A stretch of 36,817 bases of DNA from a virus (IMGVR_UViG_3300034121_000176:1-36817); one strand, 5' to 3'; shown: positions 26,591 to 32,794, numbered from the stretch's first letter. Translations and numbers: made by a program. Notes: a model not told the origin generated them from the sequence alone.

Positions 26591-26667
26591 ATATTTCTGT
26601 AAACTATTTATAAAAGTGCTGGTCAGACTGTATATTACCCCCTGTAACTATATACAGAAATATTTCT
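26591..26667. repeat. Inverted repeats ATATTTCTGTA / TACAGAAATAT and AGAAATATTTCT
   Basis: ATATTTCTGTA at 26591-26601 is the exact reverse complement of TACAGAAATAT at 26653-26663. The right copy overlaps a perfect 12-base palindrome, AGAAATATTTCT, at 26656-26667. It is also the right arm of CTGTA-N6-TACAG (26642-26657). Nested symmetry of this kind suits cooperative binding of a dimeric regulator. These features are seen in the sequence; the protein is unknown. Confidence 0.5.
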
Positions 26668-26774
26668 AGATAGAGATACAGTATACAAATAGTCGTGTAG
26701 TTAATATAGTGGGGGTCATAGACTATAGACAGAACTATTATTGTACAGACAGACTACTATACTGAGGGTTGTCT

Positions 26775-26813
26775 GACAGTGTACTGTCTACCTGCAGACT
26801 GGGAGCCAGTCTG
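26775..26813. repeat. Two adjacent hairpins (GACAGT/ACTGTC and CAGACTGG/CCAGTCTG)
   Basis: GACAGT (26775-26780) and ACTGTC (26783-26788) flank GT. Immediately right, CAGACTGG (26795-26802) and CCAGTCTG (26806-26813) flank GAG, giving an 8-base stem with a 3-base loop. They lie at the border between the AT-rich and hairpin-rich halves of the control region. They could be operators or cruciform-forming elements. No T-run follows on either strand, so a terminator is unlikely. Confidence 0.45.
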
Positions 26814-26937
26814 ATACTGACAGTCTAACTAAATGAATATACTCGGACTGTCCGTCTATGAACCAATGCCTTGGCAATGGTTGCCAAACCCTCACCAGTT
26901 CTATCATACTGACTGGTCGGAACGAAGGCTGTCCGTC

Positions 26938-26955
26938 CGCGTGGTAAACCACGCG
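26938..26955. repeat. Palindrome CGCGTGGTAAACCACGCG, copy 1 of a duplicated element
   Basis: CGCGTGGT and ACCACGCG flank AA, making an 18-base near-perfect palindrome. Its 16-base core, GCGTGGTAAACCACGC, recurs exactly at 27214-27229. Exact reuse of a long palindrome in a non-coding region points to a binding site for one phage or host protein. Confidence 0.55.
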
Positions 26956-27170
26956 TTCTCGCCTGTCGCAATCGAAGGCATAGCCTTATGGTCTATTGCC
27001 TTCTCATGCTGACATGCACTCAGCCCTCATCTCTCGCCAGTCTGTCGAGCCTGTCTGCAATCGCATGCTGTGTCTAGACACTAGCAATGCTCATGCTAGC
27101 CATGCTACGACATACTCTGGCTCGTCCTCCTGCGGTGCTCCTATCATACTCCGTCGTCAAATCATTCCCT

Positions 27171-27191
27171 GCTCTGCCTATTCAGCAGAGC
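27171..27191. repeat. Hairpin GCTCTGC / GCAGAGC
   Basis: GCTCTGC at 27171-27177 pairs perfectly with GCAGAGC at 27185-27191 over a 7-base loop. It is one of several stems in this stretch; others are TTGGCAA/TTGCCAA at 26871-26887, AAGGC/GCCTT at 26975-26987 and GCCTGC/GCAGGC at 27262-27275. Function is unknown. Confidence 0.4.
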
Positions 27192-27213
27192 AAAGCGGTC
27201 ATGATTGCTCTCA

Positions 27214-27229
27214 GCGTGGTAAACCACGC
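27214..27229. repeat. Palindrome GCGTGGTAAACCACGC, copy 2
   Basis: This is the second exact copy of the 16-base palindrome found at 26939-26954, starting 275 bases further right. The flanks differ (TCA before, ATC after), so conservation is confined to the symmetric core. That is what a protein-binding site would show. Confidence 0.55.
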
Positions 27230-27300
27230 ATCTGTCGTGTCTGGAGCGCCCATAAATGTGCGCCTGCTCGCAGGCTCGCAGTCCAGCCACGCCCCGCGTC

Positions 27301-27316
27301 TAGCGCAATTGCGCTA
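27301..27316. repeat. Perfect palindrome TAGCGCAATTGCGCTA
   Basis: All 16 bases are self-complementary with no spacer. It lies 70 bases before the first early gene and could be an operator for the early transcript. TTGACT follows at 27322 but no matching -10 stands at normal spacing. Confidence 0.45.
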
Positions 27317-27385
27317 TCCGATTGACTTAGGAGTATTGATATACGCGTTTTCACATCAGGTGGAAACAGACGAAAGGATAAGGAA

Positions 27386-27940
27386 ATGACAGAACAAGGC
27401 ATCAGCATCACCACACACACAGAAACATGCTGTGAGTTCCCTGTGACATCAAACCTCATGCACCTGTACACAGGCGATGAGCAAGTAGACAGTTGCATCA
27501 ACTGCTACGAAACAAAAGAAAGCAAGTCCGACAAGCACGCTTGGGACTTGCATGAAGACGACAGACTAGGGGAAGGCAAAGCACTAACCCTAAACCAAGA
27601 CGACAACCCAACGGCAAGCGATTGGGTGTCGTCAGAAACAGTAGTCGGTAAAGCAAGGAGAAAAGCAGTGTTCACCGAAATATGGAAAGATGAGAGCATG
27701 ACTCTCATAGAACTATCCGTTAAGTTCGTAGACCAAGATGACCCTTGGTTACTACGAAAAGAGTTCACACCACCTATCGCACAATTGATGGACGGTGGTG
27801 AGTATGAAGAACTATGGGAGTTGGACGATGAGCGCCAACGTGCACGTGAAACAGAGTGTAAATGGTGCCACATACTCACACCCAAACTATTCAATGACTG
27901 TCAATCATGTGACAAGCCATTGGAAAACAACGTAAGATAG
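27386..27940 (+). CDS. First early protein, Zn-ribbon, unknown
   Basis: The 184-residue acidic protein has two Cys sets. Near the N-terminus are Cys15/16 and CINC (37-40). At the C-terminus CKWC (158-161) and CQSC (172-175) form a four-Cys zinc ribbon. The middle (SLTIELSVKF-like TLIELSVKFVDQDDPWLL) is mixed alpha/beta. Being the first gene read from the control region, it may act early on host or phage transcription, but nothing proves this. AAGGATAAGGAA precedes the ATG. A strong hairpin follows the gene. Confidence 0.65.
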   Translation: MTEQGISITTHTETCCEFPVTSNLMHLYTGDEQVDSCINCYETKESKSDKHAWDLHEDDRLGEGKALTLNQDDNPTASDWVSSETVVGKARRKAVFTEIWKDESMTLIELSVKFVDQDDPWLLRKEFTPPIAQLMDGGEYEELWELDDERQRARETECKWCHILTPKLFNDCQSCDKPLENNVR

Positions 27941-27951
27941 AAAGAAGGGCA

Positions 27952-27986
27952 GATAGTCCCGCTACACTTCGTGATAGCGGGCTATC
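27952..27986 (+). promoter_or_regulatory. Strong bulged hairpin between first early gene and SSB-like gene
   Basis: GATAG and CCCGCTA (27952-27964, with a bulged T at 27957) pair with TAGCGGG and CTATC (27975-27986). CAC/GTG extends the stem to a TTC loop, past a bulged A at 27974. This gives about 15 paired bases. No T-run follows, so it is not a simple terminator. An mRNA processing or stabilising element, or an attenuator before the SSB-like gene, is inferred. Confidence 0.5.
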
Positions 27987-28025
27987 AGCCTAAAATCAAC
28001 TACCGAAACTAACAAGGAGAAACAG

Positions 28026-28370
28026 ATGAACAACGAAGTAACAATCACAGGTAAGATTAAGAACGTACGTACATTCACAGGTTCAAAGGGAACCATGGTG
28101 ACAGGCTGGTTTGACCAACGCGAAATCTCAGCGTTCTCAAACGGAGAGGCTGACCGTCAAGTGTATGTATGTGGGTTTAATATCGTGGCATTGGATGACT
28201 CAACCGTAGGTGAAATCCTTGGTGTGACTCGTGCTGGTCAGGAACAATCCGACCTGGTAACACTTAAAGGTCGTCTAGTTACACGCTTTGACCGTCGTCA
28301 AAACGTGGAGGAAAGCGCACGTAAAGCACCTCAGTTACAGTTAGAAGTTCACGAGGTCGTAACAAACTAA
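28026..28370 (+). CDS. Single-stranded DNA-binding (SSB-like) OB-fold protein
   Basis: The 114-residue protein follows the strand order of bacterial SSB. The opening NEVTITGKIKNVRTFTGSKG resembles the SSB start VxLxGxLxxxPxxxxxxxG. VYVCGFNIVAL fits the central strand, and LVTLKGRLVTRFDRRQN matches the SSB segment VxVxGRLxxRxxxxx. It is shorter than cellular SSB and has no acidic C-terminal tip. It probably coats single-stranded DNA during phage replication or recombination. AACAAGGAGAAACAG precedes the ATG, and a strong terminator follows directly, so it may end a short early transcript. The assignment is by pattern, not by search. Confidence 0.6.
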   Translation: MNNEVTITGKIKNVRTFTGSKGTMVTGWFDQREISAFSNGEADRQVYVCGFNIVALDDSTVGEILGVTRAGQEQSDLVTLKGRLVTRFDRRQNVEESARKAPQLQLEVHEVVTN

Positions 28371-28376
28371 AAGACA

Positions 28377-28420
28377 GGAGGGTGGGTGGCTAGAGATAGT
28401 CACTCACTCTCCCTTTTTTT
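28377..28420 (+). terminator. Rho-independent terminator after the SSB-like gene
   Basis: A 16-base stem pairs 28377-28392 with 28397-28412 (three G-U pairs) around the loop GAGA. It is followed by CT7 with seven T at 28414-28420. This is a textbook intrinsic terminator, 7 bases after the stop codon. It should end or reduce the first early transcript. Confidence 0.9.
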
Positions 28421-28493
28421 ATGGTGCGGGGCACCGTAGCCTCAGCGGACAACTACAAGTCCATAACTTTTTTATAACTAAAGGGAGAACTAC

Positions 28494-28670
28494 ATGTACA
28501 TTGATACACCAACAGTTATTGCTATAACTATAGCGTTAGGTGCTAGTCTAGTGATGATGTTTATACTAGCATATGCCAACGCAAAACTGATAGAAGAAAA
28601 CAGATATGCAAGACGCAGGCTACGTGCATGGCGCAAGTCATGCGAGAACCATGTAGAGGTACCGTTCTAA
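28494..28670 (+). CDS. 58-residue membrane protein, unknown
   Basis: Read directly from the sequence: ATG at 28494 lies behind AAAGGGAGAACTAC and ends in TAA at 28668. MYIDTPTVIAITIALGASLV begins a transmembrane helix (about 8-27). A basic cytoplasmic-type tail follows (RYARRRLRAWRKS, about 38-49). The positive charge after the helix predicts an N-out, C-in topology. It is encoded in the early region, so it may act on the host membrane or block superinfection. That is speculation; only topology is supported. The stop is coupled by TAATG to the next gene. Confidence 0.7.
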   Translation: MYIDTPTVIAITIALGASLVMMFILAYANAKLIEENRYARRRLRAWRKSCENHVEVPF

Positions 28671-28942
28671 TGGGACGCGGATTTGCTACAGACATAGCCA
28701 ACATGGAGGGTATAAGTATGAAGGCAGGTATAGAAATACACCTGACTAGTAACTTCTATCCACCAGTACCAGTAAGCATGGCACAACCATGCATCGAAGC
28801 AATAGATGCATACTGGGAGAACGACACCGATAGGTTTATACCAATGCCTGATAGTGTATTCTACAAGGGCATGAGTCACGCACCTGCTTATGCCATTATC
28901 GAACAGCATAGACTATACCCGTGGATAGAGGAGTTAAACTAA
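28670..28942 (+). CDS. Small early protein, unknown
   Basis: The product has 90 residues from the coupled ATG at 28670 (TAATG). A second in-frame ATG at 28718 has a stronger ribosome site (GGAGGG, 7 bases upstream) and would give 74 residues starting MKAGIEIHLTSNFYPPVPVS. The remaining sequence includes AIDAYWENDTDRFIPMPDSV and AYAIIEQHRLYPWIEELN. It is small and soluble, with no recognised domain. Both starts may be used, or the longer may be a read-in from coupling. Confidence 0.55.
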   Translation: MGRGFATDIANMEGISMKAGIEIHLTSNFYPPVPVSMAQPCIEAIDAYWENDTDRFIPMPDSVFYKGMSHAPAYAIIEQHRLYPWIEELN

Positions 28943-29298
28943 TGGGACTAGACATGTACCTATATGAGAAGCAAGTACATGAGGTTGCATACTGGCGTAA
29001 GGCTAATGCAATTCATGGCTGGATAATCAACAATGCTGGTGTAGTAGATGACTGCACACCTGTTAGCCTAACCAAACAAGACATCATTCAACTGCGAGAC
29101 GACTGCCAAAAAGTATTAGATGAAGGCACAGAAGAAACAGCAATGGAACTATTGCCACCTACAGAAGGGTTCTTCTTTGGCAGCAATGGTATAGATGAAT
29201 GGTACTGGGATAACATTAAAGACACCATTGAAAAACTTAACACAGCCATTGACCAAAGCGTTGATGACGCTATGTTTGAGTACTTGGCTAGTTGGTAA
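28942..29298 (+). CDS. Conserved phage protein MGLDMYL family, unknown
   Basis: From ATG 28942 the 118-residue protein begins MGLDMYLYEKQVHEVAYWRK and continues with ANAIHGWIINNAGVVDDCTP and LLPPTEGFFFGSNGIDEWYW. This arrangement (MGLDMYL, YWRKANAIHxWF, GFFFGS) is a very common phage and prophage protein family of unknown role. GAGGAG is 8 bases upstream and the start overlaps the previous stop as TAATG, so the extension to 28921 is not used. The helical C-terminus ends DDAMFEYLASW. Confidence 0.7.
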   Translation: MGLDMYLYEKQVHEVAYWRKANAIHGWIINNAGVVDDCTPVSLTKQDIIQLRDDCQKVLDEGTEETAMELLPPTEGFFFGSNGIDEWYWDNIKDTIEKLNTAIDQSVDDAMFEYLASW

Positions 29299-29301
29299 GC
29301 C

Positions 29302-29460
29302 ATGACAATTGCACCTATTATAAATAGAAATAAACATATAGAATATTATGTATTAGATTCTGACTTTAGCGAATACGTAATGGAAATGGGTATACAAACT
29401 AGAGAAGAACTATGGGGTATGCTTGAAGACTATCTAAAGGAGGAATGTCATGAGTTATGA
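29302..29460 (+). CDS. 52-residue early protein, unknown
   Basis: Read directly from the sequence: ATG 29302 to TGA 29458-29460, three bases after the preceding stop. The product begins MTIAPIINRNKHIEYYVLDS and contains a helical, acidic QTREELWGMLEDYLKEECHE. No clear Shine-Dalgarno precedes the ATG, which suggests reinitiation after the previous gene. Its 3' end carries the strong ribosome site of the next gene. The real-gene call rests on tight packing and composition. Confidence 0.5.
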   Translation: MTIAPIINRNKHIEYYVLDSDFSEYVMEMGIQTREELWGMLEDYLKEECHEL

Positions 29461-29578
29461 ACCACAACTTGATGATGACATTGCACTAGGCAATGATGAC
29501 ACATGTACTAACTGCGATGAGCATGCAAGCCAGTGTATATGTGGAGAACCTGAACGTATGTACGGAGATGAAGACTAG
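29450..29578 (+). CDS. 42-residue Cys-containing acidic protein, unknown
   Basis: Read directly from the sequence: ATG 29450 with a near-perfect AAAGGAGGAATGTC upstream, ending in TAG at 29576-29578. The product begins MSYEPQLDDDIALGNDDTCT and carries CTNC followed by CIC (four Cys in about 13 residues), a possible zinc knuckle. The ends are acidic (GDED). The strong ribosome site and Cys motif support a real gene. Confidence 0.65.
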   Translation: MSYEPQLDDDIALGNDDTCTNCDEHASQCICGEPERMYGDED

Positions 29579-29587
29579 GAGATAGTC

Positions 29588-30016
29588 ATGAACGAGATAA
29601 GAAAGTGGTTGGCTATTGGTAGTACTATGATGCTGACCTTTACTACAATGCTAGGTCTGCCTTATAAGTATTACTCACAACATGTCAACGACCTATGTTA
29701 TAACGAACAAAGACTACCTAAAATATGGACACCATACGCAGCCAAGTTGTATGCAGTTTCATACATGAAGATGTGGTTTCCTGAGTGGAACCGCAGCGAA
29801 CACAAAGCACTGATGAAACTATGGGGTAAAGAGTCAGCATGGAAACATGATGCGGATAACCCTGAGTCATCAGCCTATGGCATAGCACAAGTACTAAACA
29901 CTAAGCCTGGTACCCCAGCCCCGCAACAAGTTGCGCGGGGGCTGGAGTACATAGTACATAGGTACGACAAGCCATCAATTGCATGGTCACATTGGAGGAA
30001 ACATGGCTGGTACTAG
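29588..30016 (+). CDS. Lysozyme-fold transglycosylase-like protein with N-terminal signal or anchor
   Basis: The 142-residue protein starts with a hydrophobic segment (about 6-25; WLAIGSTMMLTFTTMLGLP) that could be a signal peptide or membrane anchor. The C-terminal domain matches the goose-lysozyme / soluble lytic transglycosylase pattern: ALMKLWGKESAWKHDADNPE with Glu82 as catalytic candidate, then SSAYGIAQVL, and a final SIAWSHWRKHGWY. Actinobacterial wall-cutting proteins use the same ESxW...AYGIAQ core. AGGAGATAGTC precedes the ATG. Unlike the endolysin it is on the early strand. It could aid wall remodelling, DNA entry or lysis. Confidence 0.7.
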   Translation: MNEIRKWLAIGSTMMLTFTTMLGLPYKYYSQHVNDLCYNEQRLPKIWTPYAAKLYAVSYMKMWFPEWNRSEHKALMKLWGKESAWKHDADNPESSAYGIAQVLNTKPGTPAPQQVARGLEYIVHRYDKPSIAWSHWRKHGWY

Positions 30017-30176
30017 GCAATGGCAAGTAAACATAGCGTTCTTTGTCGAAGCATCTAATGATGATGAGGCATTAAGCAAGGTAACAAGCACGCTACGGTA
30101 TGGTGATTCAGACCTAGTGTGGATATGGCAAGCAACTAAAGGACTAACAAACAAGGGAGAAGAAGATGGTAACTAA
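30003..30176 (+). CDS. 57-residue early protein, unknown
   Basis: ATG 30003 is preceded by GGAGGAAAC and overlaps the previous gene by 14 bases. The product starts MAGTRQWQVNIAFFVEASND and contains DEALSKVTSTLRYGDSDLVW. It has a beta-alpha-beta look (strand, DDEA helix, strand) like small ferredoxin-like phage proteins. An upstream start at 29979 is rejected for lack of a ribosome site. Function is unknown. Confidence 0.6.
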   Translation: MAGTRQWQVNIAFFVEASNDDEALSKVTSTLRYGDSDLVWIWQATKGLTNKGEEDGN

Positions 30177-30693
30177 GGAAGAAGTAACAGCAGAGTTAGA
30201 CCGTATCATTCTAACATCAGCACAAGATGACAATGGACAGTACCCAATGGGTGATGCAGGGCAGGCAAATGCTGCATTGTTTATTGAATCACTTATCACA
30301 CAAGACCCAGAACTAAATGCAACAGTGGCTGCTACTGCACTGCTTGCACTTCAAGACATACAAGTACGTGACTATGCAATGGGATTGCTAACACCTGGAG
30401 ATGAAGTTGTTGCATCACGCTTGCAATGGCTAACAGATGTAGCACCAGATAATTACATTGCACCTTCAGCCACACTGTTGGCTCTTACATACTACGAGAA
30501 GTCAGATACAGATAAGGCTTTTGAATTGCTAAGCAAGGCAGCATCAGACAATCCACGCTACGCACTAACAAACTTATTGCGCCGTGTGTTTGGTTCAGGC
30601 TGGCCTGTTGAAGCATTCCATGCCATGCGCCAAGAACTACACCCTAAGGTAACAGAAGGAATCTTTGGAGAATCAAATGACAACAGCAAGTAA
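30166..30693 (+). CDS. DUF4192-like protein
   Basis: The 175-residue protein resembles the actinobacterial DUF4192 family: NAALFIESLIT near 35-45, ATALLALQDIQVRDYAMGLL (about 56-75), IAPSATLLALTYYEKSDTDK, and a helical end with ALTNLLRRVFGSGWPVEAFH. The family role is unproven. Its presence suggests an actinobacterial host or gene exchange with one. GGGAGAAGAAG precedes the ATG, and it overlaps the previous gene by 11 bases and the next by 17. Confidence 0.65.
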   Translation: MVTKEEVTAELDRIILTSAQDDNGQYPMGDAGQANAALFIESLITQDPELNATVAATALLALQDIQVRDYAMGLLTPGDEVVASRLQWLTDVAPDNYIAPSATLLALTYYEKSDTDKAFELLSKAASDNPRYALTNLLRRVFGSGWPVEAFHAMRQELHPKVTEGIFGESNDNSK

Positions 30694-31672
30694 ACATCGT
30701 TCAGCATGGGTACGTGGTGGCACTGCAGTAGAGGCTAACTCTGCTGCAAGTGCAGCCACACAAGCAGGACTGAACTGGACTGTACGCACGGGTGAACTAC
30801 AAGCAGTGAGTACACCCCTAACTATTGATGAGCATGGTGTAACACCAGCCACATACATAGATGTACCTAGGAAGCAAGCCATTGTACGTGAAGATAACAA
30901 CACAGTCATTGGTATTGTTGGTACTAAGTACAAGGTAGTACAGAACATGGAAGTCTTTAACGCATTAGATACACTGGTAGATGCAGGTGATGCACGCTAT
31001 GCAGCAGCAGGTGAGTTCAATGGTGGCTCTAATATCTGGATGGTACTAGAGTTACCTCGTGGTATCTCAGTAGCCAATGACCCACATGCTGCATTTTTAT
31101 TGGTTAAAACATCACATGATGGTTCATCATCTGTTGTTATCAAGCCAATCATTGAGCGTTTGTTCTGTGCTAATCAGGTCAATGGTCTGATTAGTAACAA
31201 TCAAAAGCGTAAATACAATGAGTACACATACCGTATGTCACACACTACTAACCAAGAGTTATCTATTGCAGACATCCGCAACATCACTAACCTAACATAT
31301 CAGGCTATAGATGACTACGAGTTGACAGCCAATCGTCTACTTGAGATTGACTTCTCACGTGAGCAAGCGATAAACTTCTTTAAGAATGTATGGGCACTAC
31401 CTTCTACAGTAGAAGATAAGCCATACGATTTACTTACACGTGGTGAGCGTAAGCAACAGACGATTGCTAAAGATGCACGTGCTAAAGCATGGGCTATCTA
31501 TAGTGAATCAGAAACACAAGAAAACATTAGAGGCACAGCCTTTGGTGCATGGCACGCAGTGGTAGAATTTGCTGACCACTATGCATCGGGTGGCGCCGAA
31601 CGCCTTGCGGCGGCCACCCTCAGTGGACGCAATGACAGAGTAAAGACTAAGGCTTTATCTCTGTTAGTATAG
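30677..31672 (+). CDS. DUF932 family phage/plasmid-like protein
   Basis: From ATG 30677 (GGAG 6 bases upstream) the 331-residue protein has the DUF932 / TIGR03299 pattern. LNWTVRTGELQA opens it, then AIVREDNNTVIGIVGTKYKV and VQNMEVFNALDTLVDAG. GEFNGGSNIWMVLELPRGIS follows, then VVIKPIIERLFCANQVN and a long helical C-terminus. The family is widespread in phages and plasmids, near replication or recombination genes; its biochemistry is uncertain. A TTG start at 30665 is less likely. An intergenic stretch with inverted repeats follows. Confidence 0.8.
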   Translation: MTTASKHRSAWVRGGTAVEANSAASAATQAGLNWTVRTGELQAVSTPLTIDEHGVTPATYIDVPRKQAIVREDNNTVIGIVGTKYKVVQNMEVFNALDTLVDAGDARYAAAGEFNGGSNIWMVLELPRGISVANDPHAAFLLVKTSHDGSSSVVIKPIIERLFCANQVNGLISNNQKRKYNEYTYRMSHTTNQELSIADIRNITNLTYQAIDDYELTANRLLEIDFSREQAINFFKNVWALPSTVEDKPYDLLTRGERKQQTIAKDARAKAWAIYSESETQENIRGTAFGAWHAVVEFADHYASGGAERLAAATLSGRNDRVKTKALSLLV

Positions 31673-31673
31673 G

Positions 31674-31690
31674 TTTACCTATCAGGTAAA
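31674..31690. repeat. Inverted repeat TTTACCT-ATC-AGGTAAA
   Basis: A 7-base perfect stem (31674-31680 and 31684-31690) with a 3-base loop begins two bases after the DUF932 stop. There is no T-run after it on the plus strand, so it is more like an operator or a weak 3' hairpin than a terminator. Confidence 0.45.
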
Positions 31691-31702
31691 TGCGCAGTAT
31701 GG

Positions 31703-31731
31703 CTGTATAGTTTCTTTCATTTTCTATACAG
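31703..31731. promoter_or_regulatory. Inverted repeat CTGTATAG-N13-CTATACAG
   Basis: CTGTATAG (31703-31710) and CTATACAG (31724-31731) are exact inverted copies. The half-site shares the CTGTA/TACAG core with the control region at 26493-26813, which suggests the same regulator may act at both places. The 13-base AT-rich spacer would place the half-sites two helical turns apart. Confidence 0.45.
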
Positions 31732-31921
31732 TTATTACCCTTCACTGGGTTGTCCCGCCAGTGGCGCACACGGGGCACATTATTGGTATGCATACTGCAA
31801 TAGCAGCGATAGCGCCAAGACATATGAACCAGCGTAAGGGAACCTACGCCCAAGATGCAGGTAGTTATGTCAACACCTGAGCATGTGTGTAAACTGCTCA
31901 TCCAAACAACGAGAGGAACAC

Positions 31922-32320
31922 ATGAACACAATCCAAGTTACAACAACAGATGGCACAGTAAATTATACTGAGTCAGAAATCCTACGTTTCATACAGAAAG
32001 TAGATGAGTTAGATGAGTTCAAGCAAACAGCAATTGACAATCGTCATAAAGTCCGTGACTTCTTCAGTGAAAGTGAATGGTCAGATGGTGAAGCAACAAT
32101 CTCAAAGTCAGATGTCAATGTATTACTTGAATCCATCGGAGCCAACAAACTTACAACAAAGTACCGCGCTACATACACAATCACTGGTACCTTCAGCGTA
32201 GATGTAGATGACGAAGATGATGTTGAGTCTTTGTTTACAGATAATGTTTCAGTTGACTTCTACGATGGCGACATTGATGTTGACCAGATTGAAGTGCTAG
32301 ACATTGAGGCTGATGAGTAA
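31922..32320 (+). CDS. Acidic protein, unknown
   Basis: From ATG 31922 (GAGAGGAACAC upstream) the 132-residue protein is strongly acidic. It begins MNTIQVTTTDGTVNYTESEI and has a helical middle. A C-terminal beta segment TYTITGTFSVDVDDEDDVES leads to DFYDGDIDVDQIEVLDIEAD. Such acidity could mimic DNA or regulate a DNA-binding partner, but this is speculation. It is coupled as TAATG to the winged-helix gene. An extension to 31883 is rejected because the ribosome site fits 31922. Confidence 0.6.
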   Translation: MNTIQVTTTDGTVNYTESEILRFIQKVDELDEFKQTAIDNRHKVRDFFSESEWSDGEATISKSDVNVLLESIGANKLTTKYRATYTITGTFSVDVDDEDDVESLFTDNVSVDFYDGDIDVDQIEVLDIEADE

Positions 32321-32700
32321 TGGCAGAGTACGTACCTTATAGACCATACAAAGGTACGGCTGGATGGTCAGGCACTGATACATCAAAGGCTCGTGCTATA
32401 GATAACATTACATCTGGTAGGGAATTAAACCACCAGCAGTTAGCGTTACGTATATTAAAAAACAGGGGCACTGAAGGTGCCACATGGAAAGAACTAGCAA
32501 TAGATACAGGATGGCACCACGGCACAGCCAGTGGTGTGTTGTCAGTTCTGCATCAGTCTAGTGCTATAGTACGTGGTATTACAGCACGTAATGGGTGCAA
32601 GATTTATGTGCATCAAGATTACAAAGACCAAGTGAAGCATGTAGTATACAAGAAACGCGAGAAGTTTTGTCCGCATTGCGGCAATGACATCAACGCATAG
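32320..32700 (+). CDS. Winged-helix DNA-binding protein, putative early regulator
   Basis: The 126-residue protein has a helix-turn-helix / winged-helix core at about 36-90: LNHQQLALRILKNRGTEGAT, then WKELAIDTGWHHGTASGVLS and a wing (AIVRGITARNGCKIYV). It ends in a short CPHCG knuckle (117-121), which may bind zinc with another ligand. This layout fits a phage transcription regulator, plausibly acting on the inverted repeats at 31703 or 26493. That link is inference. It is coupled by TAATG to the acidic protein upstream and followed by a strong hairpin. Confidence 0.65.
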   Translation: MAEYVPYRPYKGTAGWSGTDTSKARAIDNITSGRELNHQQLALRILKNRGTEGATWKELAIDTGWHHGTASGVLSVLHQSSAIVRGITARNGCKIYVHQDYKDQVKHVVYKKREKFCPHCGNDINA

Positions 32701-32722
32701 TCCGTCACACTATGCTAAGATG

Positions 32723-32794
32723 AATGGGTTAGGAGTGGTGGGGTTTCGGTTCTCTCCTTGTTCCCACCCTCTTAACCCATTTAACAAAGGAGAG
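32723..32794 (+). promoter_or_regulatory. Long hairpin whose loop complements the next Shine-Dalgarno
   Basis: AATGGGTTA, G, GAG and GGTGGG (32723-32742, one bulged T at 32736) pair with CCCACC, CTC, T and TAACCCATT (32763-32781). This gives about 19 pairs including one G-U. The 20-base loop contains CTCTCCTT (32752-32759). That is perfectly complementary over 8 bases to AAGGAGAG (32787-32794), the ribosome site of the nuclease gene starting at 32797. A loop-to-SD pairing would be a pseudoknot that hides the site. No T-run follows, so a terminator is unlikely. Confidence 0.6.

Larger units (their letters stand above)
26450..27385. other. Non-coding control region between divergent modules, possible origin
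   Basis: No convincing gene lies in these 936 bases. Open frames here have skewed composition and no ribosome sites. The part from about 26500 to 26840 is AT-rich and dense in CTGTA/TACAG motifs. The part from about 26840 to 27330 is richer in GC and full of hairpins and scattered direct repeats: CTGTCCGTC at 26848 and 26929, and CTATCATACT at 26901 and 27141. GCAATCG also follows CTGTC-type words twice. Late genes leave leftward and early genes rightward, so promoters for both must lie here or close by. A replication origin is an inference from repeats and position. Confidence 0.55.
31673..31921 (+). other. Intergenic region with inverted repeats
   Basis: This 249-base gap follows the DUF932 gene. 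Beyond the two repeats listed separately it holds CACTGG/CCAGTG (31743-31763) and GCGTA/TACGC (31832-31849). A 30-codon frame from the ATG in its middle lacks a ribosome site. A promoter for the following replication module may lie here, but I could not pick convincing -35 and -10 boxes. Confidence 0.4.

Noticed and set aside
26735-26763. TATACT at 26758 as a -10 box
   Set aside because: The hexamer 17 bases upstream (CTATTA) is not a -35 and TTGTAC lies too close. Left as unproven.
26840-27330. tRNA genes suggested by many short stems
   Set aside because: No cloverleaf with a T-loop GTTCRA motif and acceptor pairing could be assembled by eye.
26840-27330. CRISPR array suggested by the duplicated palindrome
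   Set aside because: Only two copies about 275 bases apart with no regular spacers.
27322-27345. TTGACT followed by TATACG as an early promoter
   Set aside because: Spacing is only about 12 bases instead of 16-18, so it is not a normal promoter pair.
26996-27389. Open frames of about 100-110 codons in the control region, plus strand
   Set aside because: They have odd composition, no ribosome site, overlap each other in different frames and run through palindromes. They look like chance frames in a repeat-rich non-coding region.
31787-31882. 30-codon frame in the intergenic gap
   Set aside because: No Shine-Dalgarno at usable spacing and no coupling, with random-looking composition.
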